Source: Bacteroidales bacterium
Lineage (GTDB): Bacteria; Bacteroidota; Bacteroidia; Bacteroidales; UBA932
Length of the DNA stretch: 52,146 bases
Direction: 5' to 3'
Assembly: GCA_012728975.1 (NCBI GenBank)
Contig: JAAYDZ010000073.1
Span: 1-52,146 of the forward strand
Positions within the stretch are counted from its first letter, which is position 1. Every line of letters begins with the position of its first letter. Shown piece after piece: positions 1 to 7,149 of the stretch. The notes beneath the pieces are model-generated. The model made no database searches. It saw only the letters and a program-made list of their open reading frames with translations, and was not told the DNA's origin. The position numbers and the translations under genes are program-made.

Positions 1-41
1 CACCTGACCAAAGAACGGAGTAACACAAAAAATTTAGCTTT

Positions 42-239
42 ATGGAAGAAAAACGATTGAAAGCACTGGGATTGAGGGAAATGACTTCCATTGAACTCCA
101 GTCGGCAGGCGGGGCAACTGTGAGTGCCGTCACATTATTCGAAAAAGTAAGAGCCATCATCAATTTTATAGGTGACTATCTGCCAAAACTCCTAAGAGGA
201 ATTATTGACGGATGGAATAGTATCAAAGGGAAAAAATGA
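42..239 (+). CDS. Double-glycine-leader secreted peptide 1 (putative bacteriocin component)
   Basis: 65-residue precursor. The leader runs to Gly23-Gly24-Ala25. With cleavage after Gly24-Ala25, the residues M-12, E-8, L-7 and A-4 fit the LSxxELxxIxG(G/A) pattern of leaders removed by peptidase-containing ABC transporters (family knowledge). The predicted mature part (about 40 residues) is amphipathic, net about +4, has a GIIDG (GxxxG) motif and ends in KGKK. The next gene encodes a second peptide of the same design, and the GLR triplet sits at -16 to -14 in both leaders if this one is cut after GA. A TolC-type channel and an adaptor follow. A two-peptide bacteriocin is the favoured reading; a signalling peptide is the alternative. 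No modification enzyme is visible. Function is inferred, not recognised by homology. Confidence 0.7.
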   Translation: MEEKRLKALGLREMTSIELQSAGGATVSAVTLFEKVRAIINFIGDYLPKLLRGIIDGWNSIKGKK

Positions 240-240
240 T

Positions 241-247
241 GGAGGGG
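241..247 (+). promoter_or_regulatory. Purine-rich Shine-Dalgarno-like site of peptide 2
   Basis: GGAGGGG begins two bases after the stop of peptide 1 and ends seven bases before the ATG at 255. Strong Shine-Dalgarno sites are uncommon in Bacteroidota, so this one stands out and supports the chosen start. Confidence 0.5.
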
Positions 248-254
248 TCTGACT

Positions 255-446
255 ATGATAGAAAATTTCACGGTACCGGGACTCAGACCTATTGAGGTAC
301 GCGAGTCGGTTTGCATCGTTGGAGGCCTTGATAAAAAGGCCCAGGATGCACTTTACTACATCGGTTATGTTATCGGGCTTGTAGCGCAGTATATCTGCAC
401 TTTCTTTAAAAAATTAAAAAGCCTTACCGGAGGAAAGAAAGTATAA
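255..446 (+). CDS. Double-glycine-leader secreted peptide 2 (putative bacteriocin partner)
   Basis: 63-residue precursor with a 24-residue leader ending CIVGG; E-8 and I-4 fit the double-glycine leader pattern. The predicted mature peptide is 39 residues, net about +5, with one cysteine, a hydrophobic centre holding GYVIG (GxxxG), and a Lys-rich end (GGKKV) like that of peptide 1. It starts 15 bases after peptide 1, so the two are very likely co-transcribed. Paired genes with one GxxxG each are the hallmark of class IIb bacteriocins (established for Gram-positive bacteria); applying this to a Bacteroidota pair is inference. No immunity protein follows; the next gene encodes the export channel. 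It could also be a quorum peptide. Confidence 0.7.
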   Translation: MIENFTVPGLRPIEVRESVCIVGGLDKKAQDALYYIGYVIGLVAQYICTFFKKLKSLTGGKKV

Positions 447-458
447 CCGTCCAATAGC

Positions 459-493
459 GGGAATTCCGGGTGCTCGCGGCACCCGGGAATCCC
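459..493 (+). terminator. GC-rich hairpin between peptide genes and export genes (attenuator candidate)
   Basis: Bases 459-473 pair with 479-493 around a 5-base loop: 13 Watson-Crick pairs, one G-T wobble and one A-A mismatch. The tail (ATTTATT) is only weakly T-rich, so termination would be partial. The position, right after the second peptide stop and 20 bases before the channel gene, suits an attenuator that keeps peptide mRNA in excess over transporter mRNA. Confidence 0.6.
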
Positions 494-512
494 ATTTATT
501 ACAACTCTGGAT

Positions 513-1802
513 ATGAAAAGAAATACAAAGTGCCTTACGCTGACAACCGTCCTGCTGCTTGCAGGTACACTCTTCTTATCGGGGCAAAGCTGGACTCTGG
601 AGCAATGCATCATTCACGCAATGGAGCATAACCACGATATCAAAAGTGCCCAGGCCTCACTCAAAGAGAGCGAAAGTGCACTGAAGGAGCTCTCCTGGAG
701 TCTTATTCCGCATATAGGAGGAGAAATTGGGCATGATTTCAACTGGGAGCGTCTCTCGCCATACAAACTCAAGGGAACACAAGGCACCAATGCCTCGATA
801 GGAGGCAGCGTAACACTATTCGAGGGGCTCAAGGGCTACTTCAGTATCAAAGAAGCCGGTTACTCACTCAAACAGGCAGCCGGATCTCTCGAAGGGATGC
901 GTGATGCGGTTAAAGTCAGTGTTATCCGAAGCTGCCTCCAAATGGTACTGGCGAAAGAACTGCACTCCATAGCGGAATATAACTGTGAGAGCATCATCAG
1001 ACAAATGGAGAAATGTCGTAAGATGGTGCTGGCGGGGCTGCGTCCCTTGAGCAGCCTGATGGAACTCGAGGCCCAGGTAGCCCAGGAGCAGTACACTATA
1101 ACCGCCTCCGCCGCAGAGATCGATAATAGCCGCATTGCACTCATGCAGCTGATTAATCTCCCGTATGACAGCCGATTTGACGTAGAGGTTCCGGCTATGG
1201 ATACGCTGCCTACGGAGGAAATTTTGGAGATATCGGCATACAAGATAGCTGATGCGCATCCCTCCACGAGGGCTGCAAAAGCTGCCCTGGAGGCAGATAG
1301 AGCTGCCATAGGGGTAGCAGCAAGTGCACTCTCTCCAATCATAACACTCTCAACAGGTTATGGGACTTACTACAACAATGCGGTTGATAAAAAATTCAAA
1401 GAGCAGTTCAAAGAGCATTGGACTCCTTTTGTGGGATTTACACTTAAACTGCCTATTACGGGATCCATTGCCACAGTTCACAGGATTAAAAGAGCAAAAA
1501 GCGCCCTTTCCAGAAGCAGCATCGCTTTGGAAAAAGTTCGTCGGAAAATTGCTGATGAGATCGAGCTGGCCATAGCAGAGTGCCGCAGTTGCCGCAGTCG
1601 CTGCATTGCTGCAGAAAAGAGCCGCAAAGCCTCCGAAGAGCTTTTACGCATGAACGAATTTAAGCTAGAAGTGGGGGAAATCTCAGCCACCGATTACATC
1701 ATTTCCAAGAACCTTTGCCTAAAAGCCACTTCAGAGCATGTTCAGGCCTATTTCCAGTATTTATTCCAGCGGATGATCGTAGAGCACTACTTAGGCAAAT
1801 AG
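513..1802 (+). CDS. TolC-family outer membrane efflux/secretion channel
   Basis: 429 residues, normal for the outer membrane factor family. An N-terminal signal peptide (Lys/Arg start, Leu-rich core, about 25 residues) is followed by WTLEQCIIHAMEHNHDI, the usual opening of mature TolC-like proteins. Two long alpha-helical repeats (Ala, Glu and Lys rich) and a strand-forming region around residue 280 (STGYGTYY) match a trimeric barrel plus periplasmic tunnel. It would carry substrate from a periplasmic adaptor across the outer membrane. The adaptor gene follows after 23 bases. Its place behind the two leader peptides suggests they are substrates, although a general drug-efflux role cannot be excluded. 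The ATG at 513 is the only start that keeps the signal peptide. Confidence 0.88.
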   Translation: MKRNTKCLTLTTVLLLAGTLFLSGQSWTLEQCIIHAMEHNHDIKSAQASLKESESALKELSWSLIPHIGGEIGHDFNWERLSPYKLKGTQGTNASIGGSVTLFEGLKGYFSIKEAGYSLKQAAGSLEGMRDAVKVSVIRSCLQMVLAKELHSIAEYNCESIIRQMEKCRKMVLAGLRPLSSLMELEAQVAQEQYTITASAAEIDNSRIALMQLINLPYDSRFDVEVPAMDTLPTEEILEISAYKIADAHPSTRAAKAALEADRAAIGVAASALSPIITLSTGYGTYYNNAVDKKFKEQFKEHWTPFVGFTLKLPITGSIATVHRIKRAKSALSRSSIALEKVRRKIADEIELAIAECRSCRSRCIAAEKSRKASEELLRMNEFKLEVGEISATDYIISKNLCLKATSEHVQAYFQYLFQRMIVEHYLGK

Positions 1803-1825
1803 AGGACTATTGAAATTTTTTAGAT

Positions 1826-3019
1826 ATGAAATTGAGGAAAATTAAATTGAAAAAATGGCATATAGTAATGCTCATCGTCGCTGTGGTACTAATCGTGATA
1901 CTTATAGCGTCAGGAGGTGGAAACGTAACAGAAGTACGTTTGTTTACTATAGAAAAAAAGGATCTGGTGGAAAGTATTCCCGCCAACGGCAAAGTAAGAC
2001 CGGTAATCGAAGTCTCCATCACTCCGGATGTCTCAGGTGAAATCGTGGAACTCAATTGTCGCGAGGGAGATAATGTCAGCAAAGGAGATGTACTTGTAAA
2101 AATCCGCCAGGATGTCTATATTTCTATGGTAGAAAGAGCGGAAGCTGTACTCAATGCGGCCAGAAGCGACTATCTGCAACAAAAAGCCCAGTTTAAACAA
2201 GCAGAAGTCAATTTCAAGCGCAATAAGATTCTTTATAAGGAGAACGTAATCTCAGCAGCCGAATATGAGACATCACAACTAAACTTTGAAATAGCCAAAG
2301 AACAACTCACAGCAGCACAATATGGTGTTAGTAGTGGCAGGGCCGCTCTGAAAGAGGCAACGGAAAATCTCACCAAGACTGTAATCTGCGCCCCGATGGA
2401 TGGAACCATCTCAATGATTGCCGTAAAAACAGGCGAGCGGGTTGTTGGCACAAGTCAGATGGCAGGTACTGAAATCATGCGGATAGCTGACCTTAGCGAC
2501 ATGGAAGTAGTGGTGGATGTCAACGAAAATGATATTCTCAAACTTAACCCTGGAAATAGCGCAAAAATAGATATTGATGCCTGTCCCGGGCAATTATTTG
2601 AGGGAATTGTAACACAAATTGCAAATTCGGCCACAAATTTGTACTCAAACTTTGAACAAGTTACTACCTTTGAGGTCAGGATTGGCATACAGTGTGATAC
2701 AACAGCAGGTGTAACTTCCCCTACTACACTCCCTTTTAGACCGGGAATGTCAGCCAGGGTTACAATAGTGACAGGACATAGGGCAGATATAATGACGGTC
2801 CCCATTGAGGCGGTTTTCATTAGAAACGGGATTGAGTGCGTATGGAGAGTGGATGAGAAAAATACCGTGCATGCGACACCTGTAATGTCAGGTATTCAGG
2901 ATTTTAGCTCCATAGAGATAATATCGGGACTGGAGCCTGGAAGTAGAATAGTTGCCGGTCCCTACTCAGCTATAAGTAAAGAGTTGGAAGAGGGAATGAA
3001 AGTCCGTGGGACAATGTGA
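1826..3019 (+). CDS. HlyD/MacA-type periplasmic adaptor (membrane fusion protein)
   Basis: 397 residues. One N-terminal membrane segment (about residues 12-28), then a first biotinyl-lipoyl half (about 50-90), an alpha-helical hairpin (about 95-180), a second lipoyl half containing APMDGTI, a beta-barrel and a membrane-proximal domain ending near VAGPYSAI. The family links an inner-membrane ABC or RND pump to a TolC channel. No pump gene lies in the window: upstream are only the peptide genes and the window edge, downstream is tsaB. MacA-like adaptors usually pair with MacB, and peptide exporters with a peptidase-ABC protein; which applies here cannot be decided from the window. Confidence 0.87.
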   Translation: MKLRKIKLKKWHIVMLIVAVVLIVILIASGGGNVTEVRLFTIEKKDLVESIPANGKVRPVIEVSITPDVSGEIVELNCREGDNVSKGDVLVKIRQDVYISMVERAEAVLNAARSDYLQQKAQFKQAEVNFKRNKILYKENVISAAEYETSQLNFEIAKEQLTAAQYGVSSGRAALKEATENLTKTVICAPMDGTISMIAVKTGERVVGTSQMAGTEIMRIADLSDMEVVVDVNENDILKLNPGNSAKIDIDACPGQLFEGIVTQIANSATNLYSNFEQVTTFEVRIGIQCDTTAGVTSPTTLPFRPGMSARVTIVTGHRADIMTVPIEAVFIRNGIECVWRVDEKNTVHATPVMSGIQDFSSIEIISGLEPGSRIVAGPYSAISKELEEGMKVRGTM

Positions 3020-3035
3020 AGAACAATTATTTGAT

Positions 3036-3716
3036 ATGAAAGACACCGTTTTTCTCCTGCTGGAGACCAGCACAGAGATTTGTACCACAGTTTTAACGAA
3101 AGGGGGCGAAGTGATTGCTTCCAGATACTGTGACCGGCCTAAAAGTCACGCATCAAGACTTGCAGTGCAAATAAGTGAAGTATTTGCCGAAAGCGGTATG
3201 ACTATCGCAGAGTGCGATGCTGTAGCGGTAAGTGAAGGTCCCGGCTCATACACCGGTCTGAGAGTTGGAGTTTCCACTGCCAAAGGTCTTTGTTTTGGTT
3301 CTGGCAAACCACTTATAAGCGTTCCAACTCCGCAAATTCTGGCAATGGCGGCAGTTGACAGGGCGGACAAGATTGTTGCCCTTATAGATGCACGCAGGAT
3401 GGAGGCATATTGTGCCGTTTTTGACCGCAACGGCACTCCTCTGGTGGAAGTTGAACCTATTATCTTTGACAAAGATAGTTTTAGAGATCTTTTGGATGAG
3501 GATAGCGTTATTTTTGTAGGAAATGCCGCCTCCAAATTACAAGGTGTAATCAGCCATCCCAACGCTATTTTCGAGCAGTGTAATCCTTTGGCACAGCATA
3601 TGATCATCCCGGCCACTAAGGCATTTACAAAAAAAGAGTTCAAAGATATTGCCTACTTTGAACCCTTCTATCTTAAGGACTTTGTTGCCGGTATCAGCAA
3701 GAAAAAGCTGCTCTAG
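3036..3716 (+). CDS. tsaB: tRNA threonylcarbamoyladenosine biosynthesis protein TsaB
   Basis: 226 residues from the ATG at 3036; an upstream in-frame GTG at 3006 would overlap the adaptor gene and add nonconserved residues. The N-terminus is an ASKHA-fold start (LLLETSTEICTT), and GPGSYTGLRVG at about residues 68-78 is the TsaB signature. TsaB is the inactive paralogue that scaffolds TsaD/TsaE during synthesis of t6A37 on ANN-decoding tRNAs in the cytoplasm. It follows the adaptor gene by 16 bases, probably read from the same transcript. Its TAG stop overlaps the TAG of the convergent lipoprotein gene within a CTAG palindrome at 3713-3716. Confidence 0.93.
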   Translation: MKDTVFLLLETSTEICTTVLTKGGEVIASRYCDRPKSHASRLAVQISEVFAESGMTIAECDAVAVSEGPGSYTGLRVGVSTAKGLCFGSGKPLISVPTPQILAMAAVDRADKIVALIDARRMEAYCAVFDRNGTPLVEVEPIIFDKDSFRDLLDEDSVIFVGNAASKLQGVISHPNAIFEQCNPLAQHMIIPATKAFTKKEFKDIAYFEPFYLKDFVAGISKKKLL

Positions 3717-4831
3717 ATCTGCGCTTTAATTACTTTTTCCAGCTCATCCTTTTCAAACAGATCCTTGCCAACGATCGAGCCGTCGCGCCCTATGACGAAA
3801 AATGTCGGTATCTGTGTTATGTTGTATGCAGTCATTGAGGGCGAGTTGATACCGTTACCATCGTTTACGCAGGTCCAGGGGAGTTGCTGTGACCTTACAA
3901 TAGATGCCCACGAGGCCTTATCTATATCGAGAGAAATCTGGTAAACCTCAAGTCCCTTTGAATTATATTTCTGATAGAGTTCTATAAGATCGTTGTTGAA
4001 CATCTTGTGTGCATCCTGCGCAACGCTCCAGAAAGAGAGGATAATTACCTTACCGGTCAAATCAGAAAGACGTTTCATCTCACCTTTATCATCTGGCATT
4101 TCGAGATCCGGGAAGAGAGCCTCCTGGACATTGGAGAGTTTATGACTCAACTCAAATGCTCTCTCTCTGGCTGTTATCTCATCTCTGAGCGCAATCACAT
4201 ACTCAGACTGAGGATATACAGTCTGAAGGGAGTCATACACCTGCCTGAAAATGAACAGATCACTAATTTCACCGAATACGGGAAGATTTTCATTAAAACG
4301 CTGGAAAAGCGTTGTGGCTGCCGTGATCGAGTGGGGATTTCCTAAAACATGTTTTAGAGCGGTTTTGCGGTACTCTATATAAGTCCTTCCCATATCCAGC
4401 CCTACATCTTCACCCTCAGCACTTCTGGCTGCCAAATCTGAGAGCTGAGCGGAGGTTTTGAGAAACTCCTTGTCAATGGCCTGAAGCAAGAGAGATTCTT
4501 CGCTACCCTCTACTGTAAAGTTACCATTGAGGTCAGCCTTGATAGTAACCCTGTCTTTGGGGAGAAGTACCATTGATGCCAGCTTAGTTCCTTCATAATA
4601 TAGATAGTAGAATCCTGGGGAAGCGCTGGAAAGCTTCACTTTATAATTGAAGTTGCCGTCAGGTGTGGTCTTAATGGTGTCAATCACCTGTATTTTGCTG
4701 AAATTGAGCTTTTGGAGCACAATAGGTGTCTCTTCTGCACCCTCAATAGAGCCCTTTATCACAGCCGTCGGCTTCTGAGAGCAGGCTGCGAAAATAAAAA
4801 GTGCGCAGACAAATGAAAAAAATCTCTTCAT
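3713..4831 (-). CDS. Thioredoxin-fold lipoprotein lacking the CxxC motif
   Basis: 372 residues. A lipoprotein signal (lipobox ending AAC, Cys17) is followed by a DUF4369-like beta-rich N-terminal domain (about 20-110), a helical middle, and a C-terminal TlpA/AhpC-like thioredoxin fold (about 235-372). The segment that normally reads WASWCGPC reads WSVAQDAH, so both redox cysteines are replaced (Gln272, His275), whereas the cis-proline loop (IPTFFVIG, Pro342) is kept. It is therefore probably redox-inactive, with a binding or scaffolding role in the envelope. The HIT gene lies 3 bases upstream, so the two are likely an operon with greA. Confidence 0.85.
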   Translation of the reverse strand: MKRFFSFVCALFIFAACSQKPTAVIKGSIEGAEETPIVLQKLNFSKIQVIDTIKTTPDGNFNYKVKLSSASPGFYYLYYEGTKLASMVLLPKDRVTIKADLNGNFTVEGSEESLLLQAIDKEFLKTSAQLSDLAARSAEGEDVGLDMGRTYIEYRKTALKHVLGNPHSITAATTLFQRFNENLPVFGEISDLFIFRQVYDSLQTVYPQSEYVIALRDEITARERAFELSHKLSNVQEALFPDLEMPDDKGEMKRLSDLTGKVIILSFWSVAQDAHKMFNNDLIELYQKYNSKGLEVYQISLDIDKASWASIVRSQQLPWTCVNDGNGINSPSMTAYNITQIPTFFVIGRDGSIVGKDLFEKDELEKVIKAQI

Positions 4832-4834
4832 TGT

Positions 4835-5236
4835 TTAAATCTTATTGAAAGCATTGGAAATCAGGTAGGCAATCTCCTTAAATCGTTCCGGTGTCAGAGA
4901 GATTTTTTCCTTTCGGAAATCAAGATCGCCTTCACTATGGAGGGGCACAAGGTGGATGTGCGTATGGGGAACCTCCATTCCAAGCACGGCCATGCCGATC
5001 CTTTTGCAGGGAATTACACTCTTTTGGGCAATAGCCACCTTTCGGGCAAATGCAAAAAGAGACTGGTAGGTCTCCTGATCCAGATCAAAAATGTAGTCAA
5101 CCTCAACTTTAGGAATAACGAGAGTGTGACCCTCTGCCAGAGGGTTGATGTCTAGAAATGCGTAGAACCTATCGTCCTCCGCGACTTTGTAAGATGGAAT
5201 CTCACCATTTACAATCCTTGTAAAAATTGATGCCAT
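4835..5236 (-). CDS. HIT-family nucleotide hydrolase/transferase
   Basis: 133 residues, typical of the Hint/HinT branch. The histidine triad HTHIHLVPLH lies at about residues 91-100, with His93 the expected nucleophile. The N-terminal FTRIVNGEIPSYKV is characteristic. Family members hydrolyse AMP-lysine or other phosphoramidates; the true substrate here is unknown. It lies 8 bases after greA and 3 bases before the lipoprotein gene, suggesting one transcript. Confidence 0.93.
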   Translation of the reverse strand: MASIFTRIVNGEIPSYKVAEDDRFYAFLDINPLAEGHTLVIPKVEVDYIFDLDQETYQSLFAFARKVAIAQKSVIPCKRIGMAVLGMEVPHTHIHLVPLHSEGDLDFRKEKISLTPERFKEIAYLISNAFNKI

Positions 5237-5244
5237 ATCTGTGA

Positions 5245-5718
5245 CTATATTGAAATATCAAGAATTTCGAACCTTATAATACCGGAAGGTACTGTCGCTT
5301 CAACAATGTCGCCCTTGCGATGACCGATAAGGGCCTTGCCGATGGGAGTGGTAGCAGCGAGTTTGCCCTCTTTGAAATTTGCCTCACTCTCACCCACAAG
5401 TGTGTATTCCGCCACGGAGTTGGTGTGTAGATTTTTGATCTTTACCTTGTTGAGCATCTGTACCTCATTGGTATTGATCTTCGACTCATCGATAACTTTT
5501 GCGTTTGCAATGAGACTTTCAAGTTTGGATATCTTTAACTCAAGAAGGCCCTGTGCATCTTTAGCTGCATCATATTCAGCGTTTTCAGAAAGGTCGCCTT
5601 TATCCCTGGCATCAGCAATCTGTCTTGAAATAACAGGCCTCTGAGCAAATAATTGCGCTAATTCTTCACGAAGTTTTTTAAGACCTTCCTGTGTAATGTA
5701 ATTTATATTAGTTGACAT
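5245..5718 (-). CDS. greA: Transcription elongation factor GreA
   Basis: 157 residues, full length. The N-terminal coiled coil carries the acidic tip in DKGDLSENAEYDAA (Asp42, Glu45), which enters the RNA polymerase secondary channel and stimulates cleavage of backtracked RNA. The C-terminal FKBP-like domain ends PSGIIRFEILDI. It is first in a minus-strand unit greA-HIT-lipoprotein and is separated from the upstream gene by a terminator at 5735-5771. Confidence 0.95.
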   Translation of the reverse strand: MSTNINYITQEGLKKLREELAQLFAQRPVISRQIADARDKGDLSENAEYDAAKDAQGLLELKISKLESLIANAKVIDESKINTNEVQMLNKVKIKNLHTNSVAEYTLVGESEANFKEGKLAATTPIGKALIGHRKGDIVEATVPSGIIRFEILDISI

Positions 5719-5734
5719 TTCTATATAATAATAT

Positions 5735-5771
5735 AAAAAAATCGAAAGGAATCCCGATTGGGGATCCTTTC
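5735..5771 (-). terminator. Rho-independent terminator of the ribF-side transcript
   Basis: On the minus strand an 11-bp stem with a single bulged base (GAAAGGATCCC against GGGATTCCTTTC) and a short loop is followed by seven Ts (A-run at 5735-5741 on the plus strand). It lies between the stop of the 146-residue gene and the start of greA, ending the long glycogen/ribF unit. Confidence 0.85.
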
Positions 5772-5805
5772 ATTCGTTAATCAGCCACAAAAATAGTCAA
5801 AAAAA

Positions 5806-6246
5806 TCAATATTCCTCCCATTTGGGGCGCATAATCTCTGAATAAATGATGAGATAGCGCGGGTCTATATTGACTTTTACCCCCTTTGCAACCTTATTTT
5901 GTTTTTCTAAATAATACTTCTCATCCTTAACGGCAGCAGTACTCCTGATACCTTCCTCAGCACCAATTTTTAACTGTTGTGAATCCATAGGTTCAAGCTC
6001 CATATAGTTCTCAATCCCTTGCTCCGGCTGTAATGAGTATTTCTCCGCTTCGGCAAGAGCTCTTTTTACCTCTTCTAGAACATCAGAGGGAATATCATCT
6101 CTTCCATGACGTGAAGGAGTTGGGGTAGGGATTGGTCTGGCAGGGTGACCTTTTTTGTGGTCCTGCTGTTTCTTGCTTTTGGCAACAGTTACTACAATCG
6201 CAGTAAAAATCGCCAACACCATTACAAAAATATCAAAGCCTTCCAT
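5806..6246 (-). CDS. Membrane-anchored protein of unknown function
   Basis: 146 residues. One N-terminal transmembrane helix (about 5-22), a basic and proline-rich linker (KKGHPARPIPTPTPS), an acidic helical region, and a C-terminal segment DPRYLIIYSEIMRPKWEEY. Small Bacteroidota membrane proteins ending in a similar (A/L)(V/I)IYSEI-type tail are common next to housekeeping genes (from memory, not searched). The topology suggests a cytoplasmic tail behind a single membrane anchor. It follows ribF by 21 bases in the same direction and is terminated at 5771. I cannot assign a function. Confidence 0.75.
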   Translation of the reverse strand: MEGFDIFVMVLAIFTAIVVTVAKSKKQQDHKKGHPARPIPTPTPSRHGRDDIPSDVLEEVKRALAEAEKYSLQPEQGIENYMELEPMDSQQLKIGAEEGIRSTAAVKDEKYYLEKQNKVAKGVKVNIDPRYLIIYSEIMRPKWEEY

Positions 6247-6267
6247 AACTCAGGGATTTGCACGAAG

Positions 6268-7149
6268 TTACAATATTTTTTTAATACAGCACTCTTTGTC
6301 AAGCAGAAGTTGCCGATGTAACTCTTCCAGCGAACCGAAACGACGTTCGTCACGAAGTCTCTCAATAAATGAAATCTTGATATCCAACCCATATATCTCT
6401 TCATCAAAATCCAGAATATGAGTCTCTATCTTGCGGCTACTGTCGTTGGACACAGTAGGGCGCGTACCTATATTGCAGATGCCCTTGTAAGTACCACCCG
6501 TAACCTCGACGCTGACAAAATAGACTCCGTTTGCAGGAATAAGCTTGAGAGGTTCGTAGAGCTGCATATTGGCTGTTGGAAAACCTATGGTTCGACCAAG
6601 TCGGTTCCCGGAAATAACCACTCCATGAAGAGAATAACGATAACCGAGCCATTCATTGGCACTAGAAATATCCCCCTCGAGCAAACGGTTGCGAATAGCT
6701 GTAGAACTAATCACTCTCTCCCCTACCTGAAATTGATCTACACGAACAGCACGAATGCCACAAGAGGTGGCAATCTCCATTATATCCCTCTCATCTTTCC
6801 CATGTCCCAAACGGTGATCATATCCTATAACCAGTGTTGAAACATTATATTTATCCACTAGATATTGTCGAAAAAATTCCTCTGTGTTGAGTTGACTGAA
6901 CTCTTTGTCAAAACAGATTACTTCAAATCTGTCAATCCCTAAAGAGAAGCACAATTCGCGCTTCTCTTCAAGAGTTGTCAGTAGTCTGAGTTTATAGGCC
7001 TCCTGTTGAAGAACAGTTCTCGGATGGGGCCAGAAAGAGATTATCATGCTCTGCCCTTGCTGCTCCTCTGCGATGGAGATGAGCTTATCCAAGACTTTTC
7101 TGTGACCAAGATGAAGTCCGTCAAAAAAACCCGTAGTTGCTACAACCAT
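6268..7149 (-). CDS. ribF: Bifunctional riboflavin kinase/FAD synthetase
   Basis: 293 residues. The N-terminal FMN adenylyltransferase domain has the nucleotidyltransferase motif GFFDGLHLGH (residues 7-16) and STAIRNRL; the C-terminal flavokinase domain has GRTIGFPTANM and GICNIGTRPT. It makes FMN and FAD from riboflavin. The start overlaps the end of the glycogen fusion gene by 10 bases, implying translational coupling. The protein begins a few residues shorter than many RibF proteins because no upstream ATG is available without deeper overlap. Confidence 0.95.
   Translation of the reverse strand: MVVATTGFFDGLHLGHRKVLDKLISIAEEQQGQSMIISFWPHPRTVLQQEAYKLRLLTTLEEKRELCFSLGIDRFEVICFDKEFSQLNTEEFFRQYLVDKYNVSTLVIGYDHRLGHGKDERDIMEIATSCGIRAVRVDQFQVGERVISSTAIRNRLLEGDISSANEWLGYRYSLHGVVISGNRLGRTIGFPTANMQLYEPLKLIPANGVYFVSVEVTGGTYKGICNIGTRPTVSNDSSRKIETHILDFDEEIYGLDIKISFIERLRDERRFGSLEELHRQLLLDKECCIKKIL

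Noticed and set aside
860-1342. Open frames antisense to the TolC-like gene
   Set aside because: Composition (Ser/Ala/Leu rich, no motif) is that of a shadow frame of a helical repeat protein.
513-3019. TolC-like and adaptor genes read as a plain multidrug RND efflux system
   Set aside because: No RND pump gene is present; the family assignments alone do not fix the substrate, so drug efflux is left as an alternative only.
3713-3716. Shared CTAG palindrome serving as stop for both convergent genes
   Set aside because: Compact but likely incidental; noted under tsaB rather than as a finding.
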